NCBI GenBank assembly: GCA_030746935.1
Contig: JASLLV010000007.1
Span: 1-34,900 of the forward strand
Reading direction: 5' to 3'
Length of the DNA stretch: 34,900 nucleotides
Source of the DNA: Rhodospirillales bacterium
GTDB lineage: Bacteria; Pseudomonadota; Alphaproteobacteria; Rhodospirillales; JASLLV01
Part shown: in pieces, positions 9,622-18,819 of the stretch
Layout: every line of letters starts with the position of its first letter
How positions within the stretch are numbered: the first letter of the stretch is position 1
Program-made: the position numbers and the translations under genes
Notes under the pieces: model-generated
Database searches by the model: none
The model's input: the letters and a program-made list of their open reading frames with translations, nothing else
What the model was told of the DNA's origin: nothing

Positions 9622-9700
9622 GTCAATTAAGCCCCCCTCGTGGGCGCGAACGCCGAAGCCGCGTCACGAGAGCGTCCGGAACCCGAATATCTACGCGCAA

Positions 9701-9730
9701 TATGATTGGCCGAGGCAAATGGGTCAATAG
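9701..9730 (-). promoter_or_regulatory. Putative sigma70-type promoter of the XRE gene
   Basis: Minus-strand TTGACC-N17-CATATT in an AT-rich intergenic region upstream of the XRE ORF. Confidence 0.45.
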
Positions 9731-9764
9731 AGAGTTTGGAAGGAGATATTGGAAGGGATATTGG
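9731..9764. repeat. Short phased direct repeats upstream of the XRE promoter
   Basis: gatattgg at 9745-9752 and 9757-9764, plus a degenerate agagtttgg at 9731-9739; 12-13 bp period. Confidence 0.5.
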
Positions 9765-9837
9765 GAACCTTCAGTGTGTGGTCAGTGGTCGGTTAGATAG
9801 AAACCGAAAATGTACTTCAACTTAAAGTTAAATAACC

Positions 9838-11436
9838 TTACTGATCGTTGTGTTTCCTCAAAATAACGCAAGAAAAAACCGCAATGACGATAGCGATCAG
9901 GACCGCTCGATCGCCGAATCGACCATAGGGCGTCACGCCCTTGAGCGACGCGGGAAGCGCGGAATCGACCACGCCCTTGCGCCCCAAGGGCATCGAGACC
10001 GTGGTCCGGCCGTACGCGTCGACGACGCCCGAGATCCCCGTGTTCGCCACCCGTACGAGGGGGATTCCTTCTTCGACCGCGCGCAGCTTGGCCGCCGCGA
10101 AGTGTTGGTACGGACCCGACGAGACGCCGAACCAACCGTCGTTGGTGACGTTGACGAGCCAGTTCGGCCGCCGTGCCGAATCCAAGACCTTCCCCGGAAA
10201 GATCGCTTCGTAACAGATCAATGGTCCGACCGCCGGGAGCCCCGGAAGATCGAGCGTCTGGCGACCCTCGCCGGGCGAGAAATCGGTTCCGCCTGAGGTG
10301 ATCTTGGACAGATCGAGGATGTCTCGAAACGGCACGTACTCGCCGAAGGGAACCAAGCGATGCTTGTCGTAGGTTCCCACGAGGCGCCCCTCGGCGTCGA
10401 TCGCGAAAAGGCTGTTCCAGACACGATAGGGAGCCGTTCCCGGAGGCGAGCGTCGCGGCGCGCCGAACAGGGTAAGCCCCCCCGCCGGCGTCGCCTCGGC
10501 GATCACGGCCCGGATGGCGGGGTCGTACTCGACGAAGAATGGCACGGCCGTCTCGGCCCAGATTACGTGGGTCGGCGACGGGTCCGCGGCGTCGGCACCA
10601 TCGGTGCTCAGGCGCACCTGTTCGACGACATGGCCGAGGCGCGATTCGGATCGCCACTTGTCCGCCTGGGGAATGGCGGGCTGCACGAGTCGCAGGTGGA
10701 CACCGGGGACGAATCGCGTTTCCGCGTGGGCGAGCCGGAACACACCGCCTGCCCAGACGAGCGCCAGCGGCGCGACCATCACCGCGATGGCCAGGGCCAC
10801 TCGGCGTGGGCGCGCCATCGCCCCGGCATCGATAAAAAGTACCGGAGCCGCCGCCGCGGCGACCGTGAGGAGGCCAAGCCCGTGCACGCCGAACAGAGCC
10901 GTCGCCTGGATCATGGAATCGGACACCGTCCAGACGCTCCCGACGAGGTTCCACGGCAAGCCGGTGAAGACCCAACTCCGTAACCACTCGAGCACCGCCC
11001 AGGCCACAGCGAACGCCGGAACGCGCCCCGGGCCGAAACCGCGGAAGACGCGGCCGAGCAGTGCCGCGAGCGCCGGAAAGGCCGCGCACACGCCTGCCAG
11101 TCCGGCGACCGCGAACGGCGCCATCCAGGCGTGGCGCTCGGCGTCTACCAGGAAGGCGAACGCGACCCAGTAGAGCCCACTTGCGAAATGCCCGAGGCCG
11201 AACCACCAGCCAAGGGCGAACGCATCGCGCCGCCGGGCGCTCGAATCGATGAGCAGCAGAAGCCCCGTAAACGCGGGAATCAGAAAGAAGACGAGATGCA
11301 GCGGGGGCATCGCCGCGGTTGCCGAGACGCCCAGCGCAACGGCCAACGCGGCCCGGCGCGCGCGTCCGAGCGCGCTCATGCGGCCCAACAAGGAACCTGC
11401 GTTCGCCGCCGCCGGCGACCCGGGGCGTGACCCCAT
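9838..11436 (-). CDS. lnt: Apolipoprotein N-acyltransferase
   Basis: 532 aa; multiple TM N-terminus and nitrilase domain (VIWAETAVPFF, YDKHRLVPFGEYVPFR, PLICYEAIFPG, NVTNDGWFG). Confidence 0.96.
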   Translation of the reverse strand: MGSRPGSPAAANAGSLLGRMSALGRARRAALAVALGVSATAAMPPLHLVFFLIPAFTGLLLLIDSSARRRDAFALGWWFGLGHFASGLYWVAFAFLVDAERHAWMAPFAVAGLAGVCAAFPALAALLGRVFRGFGPGRVPAFAVAWAVLEWLRSWVFTGLPWNLVGSVWTVSDSMIQATALFGVHGLGLLTVAAAAAPVLFIDAGAMARPRRVALAIAVMVAPLALVWAGGVFRLAHAETRFVPGVHLRLVQPAIPQADKWRSESRLGHVVEQVRLSTDGADAADPSPTHVIWAETAVPFFVEYDPAIRAVIAEATPAGGLTLFGAPRRSPPGTAPYRVWNSLFAIDAEGRLVGTYDKHRLVPFGEYVPFRDILDLSKITSGGTDFSPGEGRQTLDLPGLPAVGPLICYEAIFPGKVLDSARRPNWLVNVTNDGWFGVSSGPYQHFAAAKLRAVEEGIPLVRVANTGISGVVDAYGRTTVSMPLGRKGVVDSALPASLKGVTPYGRFGDRAVLIAIVIAVFSCVILRKHNDQ

Positions 11437-11636
11437 TTATCGGGTAATCCGTTTCAGCGGAACCAGCCCGCTCGCCGGCCCGACCGCCCCAATCGAACAA
11501 TGCCGTGGATGGTCGGGCGGGCACACGGATTGGTGTGATTCCACGGGCGTGGACAATGCTCTCGTGGCGCGTGTGCGATTCGCGAACGGCGCGACGCTCG
11601 GCAGCGGACCACGATCGCGCCGGGGGAGAACGCGGC

Positions 11637-12560
11637 TCACGGTCGCAGGCGCGGCTCCGACACGGCGCGCGGAGGAACGTTCCTGACCCGCAGGCGCTTG
11701 ATCCGTCGCGGGTCAGCCTCGAGCACCTCGAACTCGAGGCCCGAAGGGTGGCCGATAAGCTCGCCCCGGATCGGTACGCGGCCAGCGAGCGCGAAGACCA
11801 GCCCGCCGAGCGTTTCGACGTCCTCGCGCTCTTCGTCGTTGAGAACCCCCCCGACCCGTGCCTCGAGGGTCTCGACGGTCACGCGCGCGTCGGCGTCCAA
11901 AGTCCCGTCGGTTCTTTCGATCAGACGCGGCTCGAGTGCGCGGTCGTGCTCGTCCTCGATTTCTCCGACGATTTCCTCGACCAGATCCTCGATCGTGACG
12001 AGCCCGTCCACGCCCCCGAATTCGTCCACCACCAGGGCCATGTGCGAGCGCGTAACCCGCATTTCCAAGAGCAGCTCCAGCACCTGCATCGACGGCGCAA
12101 CGAACAGGACCTTGCGTAAGATTTTGGTGAGTGCGAAGGCTGTATCCTGGCCCCGCCACGCGAGCACGTCCTTGATGTGGACCATCCCGACGGCGTCGTC
12201 CAGGGTCTCGCGGTAGACTGGAAGCCGCGAATGCCCCGCCAGTGTCATGGACTGGATCACGTCGGCCAGCCGGGCCTCGGCGTCGATGGCGACGATATCG
12301 GCGCGGGGCACCATTACGTCCCGGACGGTGCTGCCGCGCAGCTCGAGGATGTTCGCGAGCAACGTGCGCTCGTCTTGATCGATCGGGACCTCGGATTCGT
12401 CGCGCTCCTCGATGAGTTCCTCGAGGGTGTCGCGCGCCGAGCCTTCTCCGTTGCGCAATCCGCGAAGGCCTTTCAACCAGGCGCGAAGGGAATGTGCGAA
12501 TGACGACGGGTGTCCGGCCCCGCTTTCGCGGGGCGAGCTAGTCGAGGATTGGTCGTCCAT
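11637..12560 (-). CDS. CorC/HlyC-family CBS-domain protein (hemolysin family)
   Basis: 307 aa; RGSTVRDVMVPRADIVAIDAEARLADVIQ, CBS pair and LVVDEFGGVDGLVTIEDLVEEIVGEIEDEHD; downstream of ybeY as in corC operons. Confidence 0.94.
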   Translation of the reverse strand: MDDQSSTSSPRESGAGHPSSFAHSLRAWLKGLRGLRNGEGSARDTLEELIEERDESEVPIDQDERTLLANILELRGSTVRDVMVPRADIVAIDAEARLADVIQSMTLAGHSRLPVYRETLDDAVGMVHIKDVLAWRGQDTAFALTKILRKVLFVAPSMQVLELLLEMRVTRSHMALVVDEFGGVDGLVTIEDLVEEIVGEIEDEHDRALEPRLIERTDGTLDADARVTVETLEARVGGVLNDEEREDVETLGGLVFALAGRVPIRGELIGHPSGLEFEVLEADPRRIKRLRVRNVPPRAVSEPRLRP

Positions 12561-12569
12561 CTCCCGGGA

Positions 12570-13094
12570 TCACTCTTGCGAGGAGCCGGCGTGAAAACCG
12601 GTGCCCGAAAGCGATGACAGGATTGTCGCCTCGAGCCGTTCCATGCGTTCGGCGGCCTCGTCCGTTTGGTGATCGAATCCTAGAAGGTGAAGCATACCAT
12701 GGACCACGAGGAGACTTAAGTGTTCCGCCAGGCGCTTGCCCGTGGCCGCCGCCTCGGCCGCCGCGGTCTCATAGGCGACGACGACATCGCCGAGCACCGC
12801 CGGCGCACCGTCGACGCTGTCCTCTTCCACCGTTTCGCCCTCGAAGGCCAGCACGTTGGTAGCGACGTCGCGGCCGCGGTAGTCGCGGTTCAACGACCGC
12901 ACGCGCGCGTCGTCGGCGAGCAGGAGGCTGACCTCTGAGCGGCGGTCAAGCCGCACGCCGGCGCCCGCGAATGCCGCTCGCGCGGCGTGGCGGCAAACGT
13001 CCTCGGCCTCGGCGAGCCCCTGGCGCCAGCCCTCGGCGCAAATGGTTACGTCGACGGCAAGCCCAGGCGCGGTCCCGGCGTCGACCGAGGTCAT
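12570..13094 (-). CDS. ybeY: Endoribonuclease/rRNA maturation factor YbeY
   Basis: 174 aa; HLSLLVVHGMLHLLGFDHQTDEAAERM contains the H-x3-H-x5-H zinc motif; starts within an ATGA overlap with phoH. Confidence 0.95.
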   Translation of the reverse strand: MTSVDAGTAPGLAVDVTICAEGWRQGLAEAEDVCRHAARAAFAGAGVRLDRRSEVSLLLADDARVRSLNRDYRGRDVATNVLAFEGETVEEDSVDGAPAVLGDVVVAYETAAAEAAATGKRLAEHLSLLVVHGMLHLLGFDHQTDEAAERMERLEATILSSLSGTGFHAGSSQE

Positions 13095-14095
13095 TTCTCG
13101 TCCCCGGGATTCGCATCCCGTTCCATTCGCTCGTAGGCCCGAACGATTCGCGTCACCAGCGCGTGGCGAACCACGTCCTGGTCGGAGAATGTGACCACGG
13201 CGACGCCGTCGAGATCGCGGACCACGTCCACGGATTCGCGCAACCCCGAGCGCGTGCCGCGGGGAAGGTCGGTTTGACTGAGATCGCCCGTCACGACCAT
13301 GCGCGCATTCTCGCCCAACCGGGTCAGGAACATCTTCATCTGAATGGGCGTCGTGTTTTGCGCTTCGTCCAGGATCACGAACGCGTTCGACAGCGTGCGC
13401 CCGCGCATGAACGCGAGTGGCGCGATCTCGATCTCGCCGCTCTCGAGGCGTTTCGCCACCTGTTGCGGCAGAAACATGTCGTAGAGCGCATCGTAGAGCG
13501 GGCGCAGATAGGGGTCCACCTTGTCACGCATGTCGCCGGGCAAGAATCCGAGCTGCTCACCGGCCTCGACCGCCGGACGTGAAAGGATGATTCGGTCGAC
13601 CTCGCCGTTGACAAGTTTTTCGACCGCCTTGGCCACGGCCAGGTACGTCTTTCCGGTTCCCGCAGGCCCGAGACCGAAGACGAGATCGCTGTCATCGATG
13701 GCGTTCACGTAGTCGAGTTGCGCCGCCGAGCGAGGCGTGATCTGTCGTTTGCGCGTGCGGATGACGTACGTGCCGGCAATCTCTTCGCGTCCGCCGCGGA
13801 CGGCCATGCGTACCGCGGCCTCCACTTCGGCGGGATTGACCGAAAGGTTGCGCCGCAGGCGCTCGTACAAGCCCTCGAGCACAGCCCGCGCCGCGGCCAC
13901 CTGATCGGTTGGTCCGGCGATGCTTACCTCGTTGCCTTGCGCATGCAACGAGACATCGAGCTGCTGCTCGATTCGCGCAAGATGGGCGTGGTGGGGGCCG
14001 AAGAGCCGGATCAAGAGAGCATTATCGGCGAATTCGAGCCGCTCGGACTTCCGCGCCCCGTCGACGGCCGCAGTGGGGACCACGGGCACCGTCAC
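13091..14095 (-). CDS. phoH: PhoH family protein (GTG start overlapping the miaB stop)
   Basis: [23 protein letters not shown] Walker [24 protein letters not shown]; the longer track ORF start (14509) lies inside miaB. Confidence 0.94.
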   Translation of the reverse strand: MTVPVVPTAAVDGARKSERLEFADNALLIRLFGPHHAHLARIEQQLDVSLHAQGNEVSIAGPTDQVAAARAVLEGLYERLRRNLSVNPAEVEAAVRMAVRGGREEIAGTYVIRTRKRQITPRSAAQLDYVNAIDDSDLVFGLGPAGTGKTYLAVAKAVEKLVNGEVDRIILSRPAVEAGEQLGFLPGDMRDKVDPYLRPLYDALYDMFLPQQVAKRLESGEIEIAPLAFMRGRTLSNAFVILDEAQNTTPIQMKMFLTRLGENARMVVTGDLSQTDLPRGTRSGLRESVDVVRDLDGVAVVTFSDQDVVRHALVTRIVRAYERMERDANPGDEK

Positions 14096-15513
14096 GGCCG
14101 CGCCTCCGCTCGTGATTCCGCACCCGGCGAGGCGATCACGCCGGCGCTCTCTCCAGGCTCCAACCGACCTCTCAGGCTGTTGGCGTATGCACGGACGATC
14201 CGTACTTCGACAACCGTTCCAATCCTGTCTTCGCCGGCCTCGGCGTGGACGGGTTGGGAATAGGGGCTTCGGCCGAGAATTTGGCCTGGCCGGCGGCCGC
14301 GGCGGTCGAACAGGACCCCCAAGGTGGTGCCCGCGCACCGCCGATTGAATTCCATCTGCTGATCGCCAAGGAGCGCCTGCAGCCGCGACAGACGGTCGAT
14401 TTTCACCGGTTCCGGCACCTGATCCGTCATTGCCGCCGCCGGCGTTCCCGGGCGCGGTGAATACTTGAACGAATAGGCCTGGAGAAAGCCGATATCGCGT
14501 ACCAGGCACAGGGTGTCTTCGAAGTCCGCCTCGCTTTCTCCCGGAAATCCAACGATGAAATCCGACGAAAACGCGATGTCGGGACGCGCCGCTCGCATCG
14601 CGTCGGCGATGCGCCGGTAACCGGCGGCGTCATGGCGGCGGTTCATGGCCGCGAGCACCTTGTCCGATCCCGACTGGACGGGCAGATGAACAAACGGCAT
14701 CAGCTTTGGAACGTCGCGGTGGGCGGCGATCAACTCGGCGTTCATGTCGGCGGGGTACGAGGTCGTGTACCGGATTCGCTTCAGACCTTCGATCGACGCG
14801 AGCTCTGCGATCAGTCGGCCCAGCCCCCACTCCGCCGCCCCCGGCCGCGACCGCGAAAACGTCCTGGGCGCCGCGCCGTGGTAGTTGTTGACGTTCTGGC
14901 CCAGAAGCGTGAGCTCGCGCGCGCCGGCGTCGACCAGGCGCCGGGCCTCGTCGCGGACGTCGCCGACGGGCCGCGAATACTCCGCGCCTCGCGTGTACGG
15001 CACGACGCAAAAGCTACAGAACTTGTCGCAGCCCTCTTGAACCGTCAAAAACGCACCGACGCCCGGCGCCGCACCCACCCCCGGAAGATGGTCGAATTTT
15101 GATTCGGGCGGAAATTCGACGTCGATCGCCGGAGCCTGGGTACGCTCGAGTTCGACGATCATGCGCGGCAACCGATGATAGACTTGCGGTCCGACCACCA
15201 AGTCGACGTACGGTGCCCGACGCAGGATTTCCTCTCCTTCCGCCTGGGCGACGCAGCCCGCGACGCCGAGAATCATGCGCCCGCCTCGGCCCTTTTTCCG
15301 CGCCTTGAGATGGCGCAGCCGGCCGAGTTCGGAATAGACCTTTTCGGCTGCCTTCTCGCGGATATGGCAAGTATTGAGGATCACCACGTCGGCGGCTTCG
15401 GCGCACTCGGTCGAGACAAATCCGAGCGGCGCCAACGCGTCCGCCATGCGGGCCGAGTCGTACACGTTCATCTGGCAACCGAAGGTCTTGATATGCAGCG
15501 TCCTAGCGCCCAC
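14092..15513 (-). CDS. miaB: tRNA-2-methylthio-N6-dimethylallyladenosine synthase
   Basis: 473 aa; [12 protein letters not shown], radical-SAM [19 protein letters not shown] motifs. Confidence 0.97.
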   Translation of the reverse strand: MGARTLHIKTFGCQMNVYDSARMADALAPLGFVSTECAEAADVVILNTCHIREKAAEKVYSELGRLRHLKARKKGRGGRMILGVAGCVAQAEGEEILRRAPYVDLVVGPQVYHRLPRMIVELERTQAPAIDVEFPPESKFDHLPGVGAAPGVGAFLTVQEGCDKFCSFCVVPYTRGAEYSRPVGDVRDEARRLVDAGARELTLLGQNVNNYHGAAPRTFSRSRPGAAEWGLGRLIAELASIEGLKRIRYTTSYPADMNAELIAAHRDVPKLMPFVHLPVQSGSDKVLAAMNRRHDAAGYRRIADAMRAARPDIAFSSDFIVGFPGESEADFEDTLCLVRDIGFLQAYSFKYSPRPGTPAAAMTDQVPEPVKIDRLSRLQALLGDQQMEFNRRCAGTTLGVLFDRRGRRPGQILGRSPYSQPVHAEAGEDRIGTVVEVRIVRAYANSLRGRLEPGESAGVIASPGAESRAEARP

Positions 15514-15943
15514 GGCTACCTTTCTTCGTCGGTGTCAGAGGAACGCCGTAAAGCTCCAGGCGATGTCCAACGAGCCTGAAACCATAGGATCGGGCCGTTT
15601 TTTCCTGAAGTGCCTCGATCTCGGGGTTCTGGAACTCGATCACGCGTCCTGAGCGGATGTCGATCAGGTGGTCGTGGTGGGTTTCGGAAACCGATTCGTA
15701 GCGGGAGCGCCCATCCCCGAAGTCGTGCTTTTCCAAGATGTCCGCGTCTCCCAGAAGTCGCAGCGTCCTGTAAACGGTGGCGATGCTGATCCGAGGATCG
15801 ATTTGGGCGGCGCGCCGATGGACCTCGACCACGTCCGGATGGTCGCTCGCATCCGAAAGCACGCGCGCGACGAGCCGGCGCTGGGCCGTCATCTTCATGC
15901 CGTTATCGATGCACAGTTGCTCGATACGGGAACGTTGGGCCAT
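15503..15943 (-). CDS. Fur-family metalloregulator
   Basis: From [29 protein letters not shown]...[19 protein letters not shown]...[18 protein letters not shown]; Fur signature, without the CxxC of E. coli Fur. Confidence 0.93.
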   Translation of the reverse strand: MAQRSRIEQLCIDNGMKMTAQRRLVARVLSDASDHPDVVEVHRRAAQIDPRISIATVYRTLRLLGDADILEKHDFGDGRSRYESVSETHHDHLIDIRSGRVIEFQNPEIEALQEKTARSYGFRLVGHRLELYGVPLTPTKKGSRGR

Positions 15944-16013
15944 CGGATCGTCTCGGGGGCCGCCGCGCCGAACGTGGTGTTGCGGTGGTGTTAGGGGAAG
16001 CGCCGCCGGGCGA

Positions 16014-16436
16014 TCAATTGGCGCGACCGCGAGGGCGTCGAGGCTTTGTTCCGAGCCCGATCTTCTTGGCGAGATTGCTGCGGTGCTTGGCGTAGTTCGG
16101 TGCAACCATCGGATAATCGGGCGCCAATCCCCAGCGCTCGCGGTAATTCTCGGGCGTCATGTCGTACGTGGTCTTCAGGTGGCGCTTGAGCATCTTGAGT
16201 TTCTTGCCGTCCTCGAGGCAGACGATGAAATCGGGAGACACCGACTTCTTGATCGGTACCGCCGGCTGCGGCCGCTCGGGCGCGACGGACCCCGCCCCGA
16301 CTTGAGCCAAGGAACGGTAAACTTCCTGGATCAATTGGGTCAAATCATTGACGGCGACGGTGTTGTTGCCAACATGGGCGGAGACGATTTCAGTCGTCAA
16401 CTCCAGCAACTCTGTCGAATCCGGGGTTTCAGCCAT
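16014..16436 (-). CDS. MucR/Ros-family transcriptional regulator
   Basis: 140 aa; FIVCLEDGKKLKMLKRHLKTTYDMTPENYRERWGLAPDYPMVAPNYAKHRSNLAKKIGLG is the MucR zinc-finger signature. Confidence 0.95.
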   Translation of the reverse strand: MAETPDSTELLELTTEIVSAHVGNNTVAVNDLTQLIQEVYRSLAQVGAGSVAPERPQPAVPIKKSVSPDFIVCLEDGKKLKMLKRHLKTTYDMTPENYRERWGLAPDYPMVAPNYAKHRSNLAKKIGLGTKPRRPRGRAN

Positions 16437-16469
16437 TTAAATATGTTCCTCTCCTTCGGGGTTTTCACT

Positions 16470-16498
16470 AACATAGTTGGGTTATCAGGCACGTGCAA
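16470..16498 (-). promoter_or_regulatory. Putative mucR promoter overlapping the divergent TusA-like gene start
   Basis: Minus-strand TTGCAC-N17-TATGTT, about 26-35 nt upstream of the mucR ATG. Confidence 0.5.
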
Positions 16499-16789
16499 GA
16501 ATTTATCATGAACAATTCCTCGATCAACGAGGTTGATGAACCCGTTGACTACACGCTCGACATCACTGCGGAAGTCTGCCCTCTTACGTTCGTCAAGACG
16601 AAACTTCTGATCGAGCGCATGAAGCCAGGCGAGATTGCGGAAGTCGTACTTACGGGCACTGAGCCCTTGGAGAACGTGCCCCAGTCGGTGGTGGAGCACG
16701 GTCACACGGTTCTGGAGCTTTCGTCGGTTGCGTCGGGGAAAGGTCCGGACGCCGTCTACCGCCTGGTGATTCGAAAGGAAAAGGCCTGA
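16493..16789 (+). CDS. TusA/SirA-like sulfurtransferase family protein (GTG at 16493 or ATG at 16508)
   Basis: DITAEVCPLTFVKTKLLIERMKPGEIAEVVLTG matches the TusA CPxPxxxTK-like core. Confidence 0.88.
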   Translation: MQEFIMNNSSINEVDEPVDYTLDITAEVCPLTFVKTKLLIERMKPGEIAEVVLTGTEPLENVPQSVVEHGHTVLELSSVASGKGPDAVYRLVIRKEKA

Positions 16790-16798
16790 TCCGGGGTT

Positions 16799-16815
16799 CC
16801 CGCGCGAGCCGCGGG
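16799..16815. terminator. Weak candidate hairpin between convergent TusA-like gene and tsaB
   Basis: cccgcg-cgagc-cgcggg perfect 6-bp stem just after the TusA-like stop; no T-tract. Confidence 0.3.
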
Positions 16816-16889
16816 TGCACCTTGGACAGTAACCGCACGCTCCCTTCCATCCTTGCAAGACGCGCGTCGGTGAATACGGGATCGCGCAA

Positions 16890-17585
16890 TCACGGCCGCC
16901 GCCCGGGACCGGCAAGCGTCGTCGCCGGCGGGCGTAGGTACAGCGGGACCGGGGCGCGCGAGATCTCACCCGAGCGCGTGCCCATGGCCGCGATTTGCGC
17001 CACATGGATCGCATCCGCGGCGAAGGCGCGCTCGCACAACCGCGCCCCGACGCCCGCGGCGGTAAGCGCTTCCAACCCATCGCGCGCCCCATCGCCGGCA
17101 ACGACAACCTCGCCTTCACAAACCAATCCCGCAAGCTGGTTTCGATCGGCGACGCAAGGCGCGTTGACAGGTTTGCGTTCACGCGAGAACGCCTGCGCGT
17201 AATAACCCGTGCTCTTAGTCGCAAGGACGACGAGCAGGCTCGCGTCGCCGCGTTCGTCTTCCCCGACGGCATGGACGATCGCCTCGAACGTCGTCACGCC
17301 AACGAGGGGAAGACTGGCCGTCATCGCCATGCCCTTGGCGGCGGCGAGACCGATGCGGATACCTGTAAATGTGCCCGGACCGTTGGTGACCGCGATCAGA
17401 TCGAGGTCCCGGAACGCGCAATCCGCCGCCTCCAGGACGTCGCGCACCATCGGCATCAAGGCTTCGGCGTGGCCCCGTTCCATGACCACACGGCGGTTCG
17501 CCAGCACGCGATCGCCTTCGCACAACGCGACCGAGCAGACCGACATCGCCGTATCCAGGCCGAGCACCCTCGGCGACGAAGCCAT
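16890..17585 (-). CDS. tsaB: tRNA threonylcarbamoyladenosine biosynthesis protein TsaB
   Basis: MASSPRVLGLDTAMSVCSVAL...LIAVTNGPGTFTGIRIGLAAAKGMAM. Confidence 0.94.
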   Translation of the reverse strand: MASSPRVLGLDTAMSVCSVALCEGDRVLANRRVVMERGHAEALMPMVRDVLEAADCAFRDLDLIAVTNGPGTFTGIRIGLAAAKGMAMTASLPLVGVTTFEAIVHAVGEDERGDASLLVVLATKSTGYYAQAFSRERKPVNAPCVADRNQLAGLVCEGEVVVAGDGARDGLEALTAAGVGARLCERAFAADAIHVAQIAAMGTRSGEISRAPVPLYLRPPATTLAGPGRRP

Positions 17586-17754
17586 CCTCAAACCCTCCTC
17601 GTGCCGCATCTAAGGGCGGGGCGCGCTTCGCCGACCATCGGCTCCCGTAAAGCGGAACGGGTCCGCGCCCGCCCGATTTCGTGAACGGCGATCGGAGCCC
17701 GATGCGACGACGGCAAGTAGGAAGATCCGAAAATCCGACGGCGAATGGAGACGC

Positions 17755-18531
17755 TCAAAAATGGTAAGCGAAACCAAGGCTTGTGGTGAACTGGAGCTCG
17801 GTTCCCGCCGAATCGACGATGGGGCTGTCAGCGGCGTCGCCAAGCAGGTAGCCGGCCCGCGCCAGGGCAAGGATGCTCCAATTTCGGGACAACTCGTAGG
17901 TGACGTCGAGGTCAATGGCCACGTCTTTGAAGCTCGCGCTCGGGCTGAACTCGGCGAGCCCGCTGCTGCTCGCTTCCTTGGAGTTGATCCCGAAATAAGT
18001 CTTCATCTCGTTTTCATTGTACCAGGTGGCGTTGGGTCGGATGACGACGCGCCAATCGTCGTTGATCCGGGTCCCGTAGGCGGCGCCGAAGTTAATCTGC
18101 AGGCCCTCGGCGTCACCCGCGAGGGACTGGAGCGCCCGGGCATCGAACCGCCAATAGTCGAACGCGAACTCGGCGAAGGCGCCCCCTTGAATTCCGTAAT
18201 CGACCTCGTCGACCCCGGTCGGCATATCGCTGTTCCCGAGGTAATAGGTAAGCACGGGGCCAACGCGGACATTACGGGTCTTGTACGCGTTCCAACCCAA
18301 CCCCTCGGCGGAGTTGAGAAAGGCGATGTCCTTGTAGCGGACATCGACCACCGGAAGCGGCAGGAACTCGAACTCGTCCGATCCGTCGTAAGGCGGCTGG
18401 ACCGTCGCACCGGCCCCTAGCGTGACCCACCAGTCCCCGCCGTCGCGTTTCGACGACCACAGGTCTTGCGCCGTCGCCGGCACCGAGAATCCGAGCACGA
18501 GCGCGATCATCAAAACGCTCCGTTCGATCAT
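17755..18531 (-). CDS. MipA/OmpV-family outer membrane protein
   Basis: Signal peptide MIERSVLMIALVLGFSVPATAQ; VTLGAGATVQPPYDGSDEFEFLPLPVVDVRYKD; C-terminal aromatic F (FAYHF). Confidence 0.85.
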   Translation of the reverse strand: MIERSVLMIALVLGFSVPATAQDLWSSKRDGGDWWVTLGAGATVQPPYDGSDEFEFLPLPVVDVRYKDIAFLNSAEGLGWNAYKTRNVRVGPVLTYYLGNSDMPTGVDEVDYGIQGGAFAEFAFDYWRFDARALQSLAGDAEGLQINFGAAYGTRINDDWRVVIRPNATWYNENEMKTYFGINSKEASSSGLAEFSPSASFKDVAIDLDVTYELSRNWSILALARAGYLLGDAADSPIVDSAGTELQFTTSLGFAYHF

Positions 18532-18819
18532 GTGCGGGGCCCCTCTCCGGCGTTCCAAGAATCCGATCGTGTTTCCGCGTCGATCCTTTGCGACACTCGG
18601 CCGGGTGCACGTACGCCGGGAACTCGAGCCGAGATGAGATTATACGACGGCCCCGGCCAAAGAAAGGCCCCGAGCGCTTCGCTCGGCGCACAACAGCCTC
18701 GTACCCGAAAGACGCGAAAAGACGATCACACGGGTCGTCGTACTGTGATAGTGGGTACCAGGGGACGGGACGCAACGAATCGATCCCGGCGGCTGCGGCG
18801 GCGTGATAACCTCGGTTCC

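Noticed and set aside
9782-11524. 580-aa minus-strand ORF in an alternative frame over lnt
   Set aside because: Same strand, different frame from the clearly recognisable Lnt protein
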